Assembly: GCA_015179045.1 (NCBI GenBank)
Contig: WHUZ01000027.1
Location: 62,001 to 126,000, forward strand
Reading direction: 5' to 3'
From: Kalaharituber pfeilii
Taxonomy: Eukaryota; Ascomycota; Pezizomycetes; Pezizales; Pezizaceae
DNA length: 64,000 nt
In this document: in pieces, positions 1-11,010 of the stretch
Numbering within the stretch: position 1 is the stretch's first letter
Layout of the letters: each line of letters opens with the position of its first letter
Position numbers and translations under genes: made by a program
Notes under the pieces: model-generated
What the model was told of the DNA's origin: nothing
Databases searched by the model: none
The model's input: the letters and a program-made list of their open reading frames with translations, nothing else

Positions 1-1500
1 GGGCTTTATCCACCCTAGTTCTTGCGCCCTATGTAGGCAAACTATACAACCCATAATCCGAACTATCTGTCAAAGCCTGACCTCAGAACAGGAGGATCAT
101 TTGAGTCAGTTTGCTCAGAGCATCCACAGGGCGCCGACCCTAGAATATGACCCTTGCACGTGCGAATGACTTTGAGAAGAGCGTTCGTTACAGCTAACTG
201 TGGCATACGTACTGTGTCTTACCCCAACCACAATCCCGCTTCGTCGATGCAAGTTTTCCTTCGGGTACTAAGTACCCCCATAAGTAATCTGTTGCCTGCC
301 TTAGACGCTACAATGCACTGCTGTCATCTCATGTCATTTCTAAGCTAGATTACCATCACCTGCAATCTTTCCTGTACGCGGAGAGTTCTTGAAATAGTAC
401 CAATGGTATAGCCTCTTAACCGTGTGTGACTTGTTTGATACCTGTTAACCCGATTGCGCTCTCCCTTCTATGGCGCATAATTAGTCAGCCGTTCCAATAC
501 TATTTTGGACCAGCGAGTAAACACTAGCTACGCTAATGCAGAAGAGCTTGGTATTGTGACTTCGAAGCCAGCCTGCGTGCTGGTGTACACACTTGAAAAT
601 GTGTGCATACTTGAGATATACTTGAGGTACAGGCGGTTGCCAGGTCTTCAGCTTGCAGGCCTCAATTGTGTCAGTTAAGATTATCTCAGCTGCTCATATG
701 GCCGGCTCCAGAGGGGCGGCCACTCTCCGATCATCAAGCTCGCGAGGGTGGCGCATCAGGGCCTGTCGCCCGCCGCAGCATGCAGCTGGCTATGATAGGG
801 GTGCTCCAGGTACGAGAACAGGTGCTCCATACCGCCTGCCACGGCTTCACAATTTGCATTCTGTTTTGCTTATCCTTGCAGCTGCCGTCCACGGTGTGGC
901 GAGATGCTGGCCGAACGATGACAGCTGCTGTCCGCAGACCGTCGTGAGAGGGCACAAAGCAACCTGTGTGTGCGCAGTCCGCATGCGCCCTTTGCAGGGA
1001 GGCAGGCTACTCAGCAGGCAAGGCAGCTGTCCGTACATCCTGTCCCCGGCGGGCGCACACCACATGCCCGCGTTACACACTCCTGCACATCCAGGGTAAG
1101 CTGATCGCAGGCGGGCGTCGTGACTGCAAGCTCAGGCTGCACGCACTGGTGATCAGCTGTGCGTGCCTTTGAGGTGTCTCAAGCTTTGCGCCTTCCCTCG
1201 TAGCTTGCCCCTGGAGCTGTCCCCCCACCTCGCTTCCTCAGCTCCCACGGCGTTGGGACGTCATTCAAACCCTGATAGCGTTGCCCGCCGTATGCGAGAA
1301 AAACTCAGCTTTGACTGAGATTTATCGCTCCATCTTCCTAAACTCCCACCTGCAATTGATCTCGACCCAGCCTACCCGCAATCATATAAGAAAGTGTAGC
1401 CAGCCTCCCGAATGCTCGATTCGGCCCGTTTTTAGGCCTCTTTAGAACTTTAATCCACACAATTTTCAACGCATAACCCGCGGGAAACCACAGGGTAATC
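1..1500. other. Gene-free stretch upstream of the first gene
   Basis: No open frame here has a recognisable protein or consistent splice signals. A moderately GC-rich block lies at about 700-1250 and is open in several frames at once, which is typical of base composition rather than coding. The last 150 bases are presumably the promoter and leader of the gene starting at 1501. I see nothing else. Confidence 0.5.
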
Positions 1501-3072
1501 ATGAGTGCATCAAAATGGACTTCCTTTTTGGTCCCCCAACAAGCGCCAACTTCTGGGTCGGACTCCGAATCAAACAGAAGCTCGGTCAAGGCCCGCCGGA
1601 AATCCAACAAAAGCCGTTCGAAGAAGGAGGATTACAAGGACGGGTATGTGGATAAATACCCGCAGACTTCTCCATCGAAGGCCAATAGGACGCCGTATAC
1701 AAAGGCATTACTGGCATTGACACCCGGCAACCACTATAGCTTTGAGGAAGTTAGGTGGAGAGATCCGGCGGTACTAGATGTACTGAAGGTCAGACTTGTA
1801 GAGAATGCAGAAATCGAGGAGGTTGTTCACCCCCCATTGACGCAATTGGACATTGCGTTCCCGGAAGTCTACTCTTCCCTAAACGAGGTTTCAATCGATG
1901 GTAATAATAAATATGCTGGCGGCATTATCGGTGAAGGTCCCAAAATACCGTTATTGTGGAAACAATGCTTGTCGGAGCTAAAGCACTATATCGAAACCGA
2001 CCCATTGCTGGTACTCGCAGCATGTTCTGAGGAAAGAGAGCCCTTGATAAAGCCTAGAGATTCTTACCCTCGGGATAAGTTCTCTAAGCGAATCAAGCCG
2101 CACAGCACTGTGCCTCTCACCGTCCAGCGCCCACTTAAACCAACTGGTACCCTAGCTGGGGCCAATCGGCCACTGGTTATTAACTTTCTGCGCGCTATAT
2201 GTAACGAATTTAAAGATTGTCTTGCATTTGAAGACTTACGATATGCATGGACAATAAATATGTACGGACATAGAAAGATAAGGGTAGGGATGAATACGGA
2301 TGATAAAATTAAAGTTAATATGAGGGAGGATATATGTTGGAGGGCAACAAAAGATCCTGTGCAGGGACTTTCACCCAGAGATTGGACAAGCAAAAAGCGT
2401 GGACTAGGGCCTTTGTTTGCTGTGATGGTACGTCTTCATGTTACTAGTGTCTAATATTTCCTCTTTTCCTGCAATCAGAAGAGACCGCTAACATATATTC
2501 AACATCTCCATTTGTGACAAAAGACCAAAGACTGGGGCGAGTTCATGGATGTCAAACTCTCTGCGCTCGCAGATCTCAAGACGCTACTTACAATTTTACA
2601 GGATCGCCGTCGAGAATCAGCATACACTACTAGTGACGATATTTTCTCACGCGACTCAAAGTACTTCTCGTACATCATATCTGTGACCTCAAATAACACC
2701 CCATGTGTCTCTGTGAATACCCTATCGGCATCTGGCAAATACCTAGCATACATGGAACGTGGGGATTACCCTCCTAAGGGCGAGGAATTAATCTACCGGA
2801 AGGGGCGCGTCTTGTCTCTAGTCGAAAATGATGGCCGGATTGAATTCGCCCGGATCATGATGGGCTTACTCAATCGTGTATGCACTATCAAGGAAACAAG
2901 AGATCCCGATCCAGTACCTGAAGAGGCTGAAAAAGATGCGACAGCTGCCGTCAGTAGGGGAGGTATTATCACATGGAGCAAAGTAAAGAAGAGTACGTTG
3001 TCTATTTTCTTCTTCAAATCCAAGCGGAGGATGAGATTGAAAGACAAAGAGAGAAGGATGATCAAGACCTAA
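1501..3072 (+). CDS. Unrecognised hypothetical protein, probably two exons
   Basis: I do not recognise this protein. Exon 1 (1501-2427) starts at ATG and encodes 309 residues: a Ser/Lys-rich basic leader (about residues 15-60), then a better ordered part with hydrophobic patches, including a run near LVINFLRAICNEF. A strong donor GTACGT lies at 2428. The frame resumes with residues TKDWGEFMDVKL from about 2524 and runs to a TAA at 3070-3072, giving about 491 aa. The C-terminal part is Lys/Arg-rich. The splice is doubtful. The good CAG acceptor at 2476-2478 keeps the frame but meets a TGA at 2515-2517. The acceptor that keeps the downstream frame open is a weaker AAG ending at 2523. A second GTACGT donor near 2993 may mark another intron near the end. 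It could be a lineage-specific gene or a decaying one. Function unknown. Confidence 0.55.
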
Positions 3073-4163
3073 CTTGTCATCGACAGTACCGTTTTTCTTT
3101 TCCATCGCTCATTTTGGTTTTCTATTAATATCCCTTTGATCCTCTTCTTTTGGCGTGAACTTGGGCTCAGGCTGGTACACGGTATTGAAATTTAGGTTTG
3201 TTCAAGCCGACGCTTATTGGGCACCCACTCCATCACAGCTACTCGAATGCCCCACAGCTCAAGGCTTTGCCGAAAGTCGCAGACTGGATGTCAACCCTTG
3301 ATATCGATTGAGGAAAGGCCAACCCACCAAACATGGAGTCTGGAGCAGAGTCCCTTCCATCTACAGTCAACACTTCATTTTACTATTCATCAGGAGAGAA
3401 TTTCATGATGACGTTCCGAACTGACGATGCATGACGATTTTTCCTTTGTTTTATGTCATCGTTACTTTCTGAGAGCTTTGGTTCTTAGGGCATTGGTTAC
3501 ACGGAGAATGGGCGTTATTAAGGCGTTATTTTGATTTTACTCAATGTTACTGTACTTGTATTTGTCTATGTGTGCGGACCTGTCTGCGCATGAGTGTCTT
3601 CCTCGCCTTCATTTTTTTGGTCTTAGGATAGGTTGGAGTGTATGTATATGCTTGCTTCTCGGGCATCACGACGAGACAATTGTTGTCTGCGGATACACTA
3701 CTGAGAGCGCACTGGGGCGACGTGTTCATGATATCTTTTTGGCAGGTTTGCAGGAGCGCAATAGTGGCGCGGCATCAATTAAATACATCCTGCAACACCA
3801 CATCCAGCAAGTGCCTGGTAGGCGTGTTTTGGTGATATATCCTCGTAGTGGCAAGTCCACAGCCCACCCCCGCAATATTTCCCCGCCGTTGATGTGGGGT
3901 TGCGGATGATCGCGCCTGAAGCGCACTAGCGGGACGGGCTTCCGCCCACAAATGACGTGCTTACGTTCCCGCCTGCCGAACTCGGCAGTCGCCGGTAGCA
4001 AGGGCCTACTGGGGTTCGGCAAGCCCCCTCCCCCTTTCTTCTTCCTTCTCCCTTCCCATGGGACCTTTATCCTCCCTTTTCTTTGATTGCGGGAGCTTCA
4101 GGCACCGTCAAGCCCTGCAGCCATTATCAGCGATCCCTCCTGTGCGGCCGACACATCCCTACA
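3073..4163. promoter_or_regulatory. Intergenic region and probable promoter of the transhydrogenase gene
   Basis: This 1.1-kb spacer has no supported gene. The left half is AT-rich and is presumably the 3' end of the preceding gene. A GC-rich block at about 3850-4020 contains a perfect hairpin at 3974-3987 (TGCCGA-AC-TCGGCA). It is followed by a C/T-rich stretch (about 4024-4082), which is typical of transcription start regions in filamentous fungi. Promoter assignment is by position only. Confidence 0.4.
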
Positions 4164-5903
4164 ATGGTAGCTCCTGCAAGGATCACCGCCGCGGCTGCCC
4201 GTGTGCTCCCCAGCGCACGTGCCCGCGCAATTAACCTTCTCACCACAGTCCAATATACTCACCCTCCCAACTGCCCCTGCCATGGTAATCCCGCACATCA
4301 CCAGAATTACAACCACGCCACTGCACAATCCACCGCCATCAACCTTCTCACCAACTCTCTCAATTCTGTATGCCGATCCTATGCGACGCCTACGAGCGTT
4401 ACCCCGACCAAGGAATATGCCTTTGAGATGGCGGCCTCGTCGATACGATTTGGACCAGGGTGCACGAAAGAGGTGGGAATGGACTTTGCGAATATGAACG
4501 CAGGGAAGGGAGTAGGAAAGGTGCTTGTCTGTACAGATAAGACGATCAAGGAGTTGCCATTGATGATGGAGGTGGCACAGGCGCTAGATAGAGCGAGGGT
4601 AAAGTGGGAGGTGTATACGAGGTGTAGGTCGGAGCCGAAGGATTATTCGTATGTGCTCTTCTCTAGAACTGGATTTTGCTTTTCAATTGCTGACTCAGTG
4701 GGACTGCAGTGTCAAGGAAGCTATCGAGTTCGGGAAGAAGGTCAATGCAGACGCCTACTTGGCTGTTGGAGGTGGGAGCGTGATGGACACTGCAAAAATT
4801 GTTAATCTTTACAACTGCTACCCAGAGGCGGATCTCATGGATTTCGTACGTCCAGCTCTCTTCAACTTGACTTCAAACCCTCCGGAAGGTTGACAACAGA
4901 TACACACAGGTGAACGCGCCCCTCGGGAAAGGTCTACCAATAAATAAAGCTCTGAAACCCCTCATCTGCATTCCCACAACCGCAGGAACCGGCAGCGAAA
5001 CCACCGGCATTGCCATCTTGTGAGCCTCCCCTACGAACGCCCCCTACTACCTTTACCTATTCTAATACTTCACCTAGCGACATCGTCTCCAAAAAAGTCA
5101 AAACCGGCATCGCCCACCGCGCGCTCAAACCCACCCTCGGCATCATCGATCCCCTCAACACCGCCACTCTTCATTCCGCTGTCCACGCCTCCGCTGGCCT
5201 CGACGTCCTCTGCCACTCTCTCGAGTCCTATACTGCCATCCCATTCTCCTCGCGCGCTTTCGCACCCTCCGGAAACCCCCTTGACCGCCCTGCATACCAA
5301 GGTGCCAACCCCATCTCCGATGTATTCTCCCTCACCGCGCTGCGCATGGCAGCGACATACCTTCCGCGCGCGGTCCACGATCCAGAGGATGCGGAGGCGA
5401 GATTGAAGATGCTGTTAGCTGCCACACTCGCAGGCGTAGGATTTGGAAACGCGGGGGTGCACTTATGCCATGGGATGTCGTATCCAATATCGGGTATGAA
5501 TCCAAAGGATTACAAGCACCCCGGGTACGCGGTCGAGCATCCTCTCATCCCGCACGGGGTATCAGTCGCAGTGACGGCGCCGGCCGTATTCAAATTCACT
5601 GCGCCGTCGAGTCCCAGGAGGCACTTGGAAGCCGCGGAGTGTTTTGGGGTGGACGTATCGAACGCGCGGGAGGAGGACGCAGGGGAGATACTTAGTGATG
5701 CCCTAAAGCGGTTTCTGGAAAAACTCGGCGACCAGCCTCGGGGATTGAAGGCCCTGGGATTCGAGCGGGGGGATGTGAAGGGGCTGGTGGACGGGACGGT
5801 GCCGCAGCGGCGAGTGCTCGTGTTGGCGCCGGGATTAGATGAGGTAGTGGAGAGGCAGCGGGAGGAGCTGTCGGGGCTGTTTGAGGAAGCAATGGAGTAT
5901 TGA
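4164..5903 (+). CDS. ADHFE1: Mitochondrial hydroxyacid-oxoacid transhydrogenase (iron-containing ADH family)
   Basis: This enzyme family couples oxidation of 4-hydroxybutyrate to reduction of 2-oxoglutarate in mitochondria. Four exons join cleanly: 4164-4648, 4710-4845, 4910-5019 and 5078-5903. The introns of 61, 64 and 58 bp all have GT-AG ends, and the last contains a CTAAT branch-like word. The product is about 518 aa. The N-terminus is Arg/Ala-rich with no acidic residues, as in a mitochondrial presequence; the mature part starts near [14 protein letters not shown]. The nucleotide-binding motif [10 protein letters not shown] is at residues 182-191 and [11 protein letters not shown] at about 230-240. 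Metal ligands expected for the family are present: D286 and H290 in [11 protein letters not shown]375 in [10 protein letters not shown] and H403 in LIPHGVSV. A Tyr replaces the second His of the bacterial HGMAHP motif. Similarity to animal ADHFE1 is continuous across every splice junction, which supports the model. The start is the first ATG that gives a presequence. Confidence 0.95.
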
Positions 5904-6188
5904 GATTTAGGAAAGGCGAATGTGTGGTACGATTGGGCGTTTATTTATTTATTTATTTTTTTTTACCATTCAAATCTGGTTTCTTTGGTAATGCTTCTTC
6001 AAATCTTGTAACATCTGCATATCTGTATTGCGTGTATTGCTGCGCAAGATATGTTTTTGATACACAGTCATCATCTCGACTAAATATTTCATACTTTCAC
6101 GTAAGGTTATTTCAAGAAATTACACAATTCCTTTCAATCTTTTTTTAGAAAAAGGGGAATAAATAACAAAAAAAATGATGGAGCGCTA
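5904..6188. other. 3' flank of the transhydrogenase gene
   Basis: This AT-rich stretch contains a TTTA tandem run at about 5940-5957. It is probably the 3' untranslated region, and it ends at the left edge of the inserted transposon. No gene is seen. Confidence 0.4.
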
Positions 6189-6424
6189 CCAGTACTGGAT
6201 AGGATACGATCTGCGGATAGGAAGCGACCGGGATTAGAGTACCCTCCCCCAATTACCAACACAGTCAAGATTTCATTGAATAGTAAATACATATATACGA
6301 TGCTGTGAGTATGGGCCAAATTGAGTGCGCTGATTCTAAATCTGCAGTCAAAAGAACGAAAAAGCTACATCTAAAGTATCTACAATTTTATACACCTCAC
6401 TACCTTGCAGAATACCCCCCTCCA
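6189..6424 (+). repeat. Left terminal inverted repeat of the transposon
   Basis: It pairs with 7791-7993. A segment of about 32 bp (6210-6241) is present here but absent from the right copy, so either it was inserted here or the right end lost it. Otherwise the two copies align from the terminal palindrome inward to the C-run near 6415-6422. Confidence 0.85.
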
Positions 6425-7790
6425 GCATTCACGAGCTCATACTCATCTTACAGCATTCCACCCACTGGTACATTGCTGGCAGTGGTGCCTCCAGTGTTAT
6501 AGTATGATAAGAGATTAGCAGAAGCTCAAGGCTTGCACTATAGCACTGTACGTACCTTCTTATATAGAGCCTAAATCTATTTTTTAGTTCAAATTAGTGA
6601 CTTCAAGCACGTCACCTCTGGATTGTGACTTCAGCAACTTCCATTCTGACCTAGCTGGCTGCGAATTGACTTCTATAGATCTAGGAGCTCATGTAGATGC
6701 TGCACCTTCTCTCCCAAACACCCCACAGCTCTAGTACTATGAGAGTTTAACTCTAGAAGCTCTACTGCACCACCACTCTACTATCAGCTTCAACCCTCAC
6801 CTCACCCTAACCACAATAGCTCATTGCCTACACTATTGCCCATATCCTTGACTACATTCTTACTTATCATAGCCACAGCTATAGTGTTTGTAATTGACTC
6901 ATAGTCCAGCAACAGCTATTTAACTGTTTTGACTCGGTTAAGTAGCTACTTCTGTTATTTTTAAGAAGTTAATAAAAAAATACCAGTAACTGCCTGTTAA
7001 CTCTTAATAGAAGGATATACTGGTTTCTTGTATCACTGATGAGATATTACTACCTGCTCTTGTACTAGGTTCTACTTCAATCCTAGTAGAGGTGACTCTG
7101 GTTATAATATAGGTAAGAATCCGACCGATTTTTCTACTATAACTAGTTTTTACTATAGCAAACGCACTTTCTTTACCTGTATACATAAAAAATCTGGCCC
7201 ATCCCTTCACTACAGTGAGTTTTTCACTAAAAAGAGATTTATTATAGCCAGAATTACTTGTATTCAAATTATCATAAGCCTTACTTTATCGAGCTCCTCC
7301 TCTACTATCTTCCATATGTTCTAGTGATTCTCACATCAGTGTAAGTCTCAAATTCACACATATTACCACTTGACAGCATCCTTCCATGCTCTCCGTGCTA
7401 GTTATATAGATGAGAGCTAGAAAAATACTAGAGAGGAGAAGAGGTAGCAGAGCCACCTATATAGCTGAATTCTTGGAGGTAGAGCTGCTAGAGACTCAGA
7501 TATCTGAAGAAGTAGTGGCATTTGCATGCACTCTTCTACCTAATATATATGGAGCTTGATTCCAAACCGGTATCTTCAATTCTCCTCCTCTGAAGAGCTA
7601 AATAAGATTGAGATTAATAACTAGAAAAATATATGAACTTTTGGAAATATATATAATAGTACTTACAATGCTATACAATAGATCTTGAGCTTCTACTAAC
7701 CTTATATTATAATTTAGTCCTCACAACCCCGTTGCCATCAGTAGGCAGGCGAGTAGTGTATTTTAGAATGGGTATAAGCTTATGAGGGCC

Positions 7791-7993
7791 GGAGGGGGGT
7801 ATTCTGCAAGGTAGTGAGGTGTATAAAATTGTAGATGCTGTAGATATAGCTTTTTGGTCCTTTTGACTGCAGATTTAAAATCAGCGTACTCAATTTAGCC
7901 CATACTCAATGCATCACATATATGTATTTACTATTCTGTGAAATATTGACTGCATTTGGTAGTTGGGGAGGGTCGTATCCTATCCAGTACTGG
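7791..7993 (-). repeat. Right terminal inverted repeat of the transposon
   Basis: This is the reverse-complement partner of 6189-6424, without the 32-bp internal segment. The shared blocks include the pairs around GAATAGTAAATACATATAT and CTACAATTTTATACACCTCA in the left-copy orientation, which make the relationship unmistakable. Confidence 0.85.
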
Positions 7994-8775
7994 TATAGAA
8001 CATCTGTTGTACATAATTTCCTATATACCTCTAAACTTCTCAGTTTTTTAAAACCTTTTCTCCTCACGAAAGCATAACGGCATACCCTATTCCATACTTC
8101 CCCAATCTTTCTTTCAACTCTCTTGATATGGACTTTTGTAAACTTTCCTTTAACTTGATAAAATCCCTTGCTTCTATTTTCCAACAGAGAGGTTTTTTTT
8201 TGTTTTTTTTTTAATTTGCATGGTAGCCGAATTATGAAATCTTTGCTTCACGTTACTCTTTCCCAATCAAGTAGTGTCATCGCGTAACCGATCGCGATCG
8301 CTGCATCTAAATATAGTAAAAAGGTCCACACAGACAATATGAGGAGGTATCAATACCCATTTCCATTACCACTACCAACCAACGAGGATACAAATATATA
8401 AAGATTTAACAACATTAGATAAAGTTTGCCCTGACATGTAGCGCGCCTCCCCCGCTATGCTCTGCTACGGATCCGACTCCCCAATATAATATATGCCGCA
8501 AATTTGAAACCATCTAGCCAAAAAAAAAAAAAAAAAAGCATTCCATGATCCATCCCAAGGAAACGCAAAATCGATGATAGTGTAAGCAAACGTGAAGAGT
8601 TGCCCTACCTTTACATGAGCTCGACATAGCAACAGCAAGGAGATTATCTGTAATAAAAGGCGAAAAGTCATGACGTAATGAGGTTCGCCAATATAGCTGG
8701 ATTATACCACATTCCTGCAGAGTTTCAGATACGTGAGCATCCCTCTTCGATGTTCAGTATTTGATAAAACATCTC
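7994..8775. other. Spacer between transposon and the 3' end of the Lsb5-like gene
   Basis: AT-rich, with T and A homopolymers (for example A-run 8520-8537). A minus-strand open frame enters the transposon end and has no recognisable product. It probably holds the 3' untranslated region of the Lsb5-like gene. Confidence 0.4.
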
Positions 8776-10379
8776 CTACCATGTAACACCCTCCTTATCA
8801 AAATCATCAACCTCATTTGCATCTCCAAATGGGTTGTCCGGGTCATCATCGTCATCGTTGTGTTGTGGCCTATCCTGCTCCTTGCCCTTTCTGATACTCA
8901 TTCCTTGCACTCCTTCCACCAAATCATCGTCCCTATTCCACTCATCCTCATCACTATCACTATCCTCCTCAATTGGCTTATCCAGCTTCATAAATAGTGC
9001 CAACACATCCACCAGCTCTTCATTCGCATGAATCAAGCTCCCAATAAACTGCTCTGATTCCACATTTTGAATGTATCGTAATATGCTCCTCCGTAACGTC
9101 TTGCATTCCTCGAACTTTTGCATCACCTCTGCGTTTGCGCTTGGCCTTTCATTCTCCCTGTTAATACGCTTGAGTGAATTCTGTAGGTTTGTAGTAGCCA
9201 TAGAGACTGAGGCAAGAGCCTGTAGGATGGCGGGCTTTTCCTTCTCGAGGTTAAATGGAACAGCTGGTTTGGGTTTCTTATTTTTATAGCGGGCAGAAGT
9301 GTGGGGTCCTTCAATGGTAGCCGTGGCTCCAAACCCGGAGCTGTTTCTGTTGCTGTTGTTGCGAGCATTGGAGCTGCTGGAGCTATTGCGGTTCCTGGGG
9401 GATGCCGTCGTTGATGTTGGGCTGGCAGCGCGATCATTATCGTCCGGAGAAGGATCTCTCGGTTTTGGCGCTGGTCTACGGCGCTGAGGTAGCTGCCTGT
9501 ACAAACTAGCTATACCAACCATTCCTTGAACGTCCTTATAATTGAGTGCCCACTGCGCGAATAGAATCTTGCATTTCGCTCGAACTTCATGGTCGCTCAT
9601 ACCATCTGTTGCAGCAATCCTGAGGCGTTCAAGAAGAGGTTCATCGGCAAACGTGCGTTGGAAGTTTTTGCCGGCATTGGCAATTAGGGCATCGAGAATC
9701 TGGGGATTGTAAGCTGATTGATAAAAGATTTCTCCGGTAAAAGAGATAAAGGACAAACCGTTAAGGCGCGGAGCTGCTTGTGAACATTTCCGTACTTCCT
9801 GTTTGTGAAGCGATTAGTTCTCGAGGGTACTCACAGTTAAGTGCAGAGTGATGCTCACAGCTTCTTCCTGATAGCCCTGCTTGCCTCTCGTGGCCCCGAA
9901 TCCTGTAGCCTGATGCTCTCGATGAGATCCGGAATACCTGAGAAATCATTCTCTTCATAACTTTCTGACGTTAACTGCTCAATCCGTACCGTCACTGCCG
10001 TGTACGGTTTCTTCTTGATTCTATCTATTAGCGAGGAGCGTCGAGCTTTTGGAGGCCGGGGAAAAATCGGAGGACCAATAGCAAGACCGCCGGCTCCAAT
10101 AGCGGCAACAGCAGTAGGAGGAAGAGTAGCACGTGGATGAAAGCATTCTCGATTATTCTCTAATCTTGATGGAGAGGCTGGTGGTGACCTCTCTGCAGGC
10201 TTGGAAGCTTGGGGTAGCGGGGGTGAAGTTTGTGGTGCAAGGGAAGGGGAAGTAGGTGGTGTTACTGGGGCTAGGGAATTGGGGGAGCGGGGGAGCGAGT
10301 ACGTGAACGGGATAAGAGGTTCGCAGTCGTCCGGCACGACAAAGTTAGGAGGAAGGGGGGGTGGAACTGGGAGGAACAT
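8776..10379 (-). CDS. LSB5: Lsb5-type VHS/GAT domain protein (endocytosis, actin)
   Basis: Yeast Lsb5 binds the WASP homologue Las17 and links ubiquitin-dependent endocytosis to cortical actin. Three exons on the minus strand are joined: 10379-9859, 9798-9759 and 9699-8776. Introns are 60 and 59 bp; the second has a GTTTGT donor. The product is about 494 aa from the ATG at 10379. The VHS/ENTH-like domain starts near residue 122 (KKKPYTAVTVRIEQLTSE). The 40-nt middle exon supplies KYGNVHKQLRALT, which restores the conserved block between AIRKKL and ILDALIANAGK. A GAT-like helical part lies at about residues 336-430. The C-terminus is acidic and carries an NPF motif (476-478), a classic EH-domain ligand, ending in GVTW. 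Odd point: residues 1-120 are a Pro-rich extension, whereas the usual Lsb5 starts almost at the VHS domain. The frame remains open upstream to 10667 across a 19-base G/C homopolymer, so the true start is uncertain. Confidence 0.9.
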
Positions 10380-10438
10380 ACTGAGCCACCAAACATCTGC
10401 GCAGAAGAGAGCTACAGGAGCAGAGCTAAACGGGTGTC

Positions 10439-10457
10439 GGGGGGGGGGGGGGGGGGG
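10439..10457. repeat. Homopolymer of 19 G
   Basis: An uninterrupted G run on the + strand, read as poly-proline codons on the minus strand in the frame upstream of the LSB5-like ATG. Such runs are prone to length error and slippage, which limits confidence in any upstream start. Confidence 0.95.
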
Positions 10458-10962
10458 TAGAGGTTGAGATATATGCCAGCAGCGAGCTGGGCAGCGCAAG
10501 GCAAAATTAAAATTGGGGTAGCAAGCTGTCAAAGCACAATGGAGATTAGCGAACTGCGACTGCCTGGAACTGGCGAGCGGGGCACTGGCCGTGGGGTATC
10601 GGAGGGGGGGGGGAGCTATGGGGATGCAGAGCCCGGTAATGGATCGTGTAGCCACGTACAGAGGCATGTTTCCTGGAGGAGGGGGGGAGGGGGGGGAAGG
10701 AGGGCCCTCTTTACTTTTTTTCTGTGAGAGCGCTTTAGGAAAGAACTGGGGAGGATCTTGGGTGCGTCCTTGAATAGGGTGCGAGCTGCCTGCGGGGGAG
10801 GACGAATTTCGCTGCAGATGACGGGATGATATAGGGCCAGGCCAGGAAATGATGTGCGTCGCTGGAGAGCGATGTATGGAGGGGGATGGAGGGGTTGCGA
10901 CGGTAGTGGGTTGCGGAGCGCTGCCTTGCGGGCTGGGCCGTGCTGGTTGGTTGTGTCTTGCG

Positions 10963-11010
10963 AGGGGGGCGGGGCGGGGAGGGAGGGGAGGGCGGGGAGG
11001 GGAGGGAGGA
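10963..11010 (+). repeat. G-rich tract with quadruplex potential
   Basis: Runs of 3-6 G are separated by single A or C bases for nearly 50 bp. More than four G-runs within short spacing match the usual sequence requirement for a G-quadruplex. It lies about 600 bp upstream of the LSB5-like start codon. Confidence 0.7.

Larger units (their letters stand above)
6189..7993. mobile_element. Non-autonomous TA-flanked DNA transposon with long terminal inverted repeats
   Basis: The two ends are inverted copies. The left end begins CCAGTACTGGATAGGATACG at 6189, and the same word read in reverse complement ends at 7993. Each end is bordered by TA (6187-6188 and 7994-7995), as expected for a Tc1/mariner-type target duplication. 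The inverted similarity continues inward for over 200 bp on each side with scattered, mostly transition-type differences. The 1.35-kb interior is AT- and TA-rich with no long open frame. I could not find a transposase DDE pattern in it, including in the 87-codon minus-strand frame at 7004-7267. It sits between the convergent 3' ends of the transhydrogenase and Lsb5-like genes. Superfamily assignment rests only on the TA flanks. The outermost ten bases are themselves a palindrome (CCAGTACTGG). Confidence 0.85.

Noticed and set aside
7004..7267. 87-codon frame as a transposase remnant
   Set aside because: No DDE/DDD-type catalytic pattern or helix-turn-helix could be seen. It is only an open frame in TA-rich DNA.
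7906..8184. 92-codon minus-strand frame entering the transposon end
   Set aside because: It crosses the right terminal repeat of the transposon and resembles no known protein.
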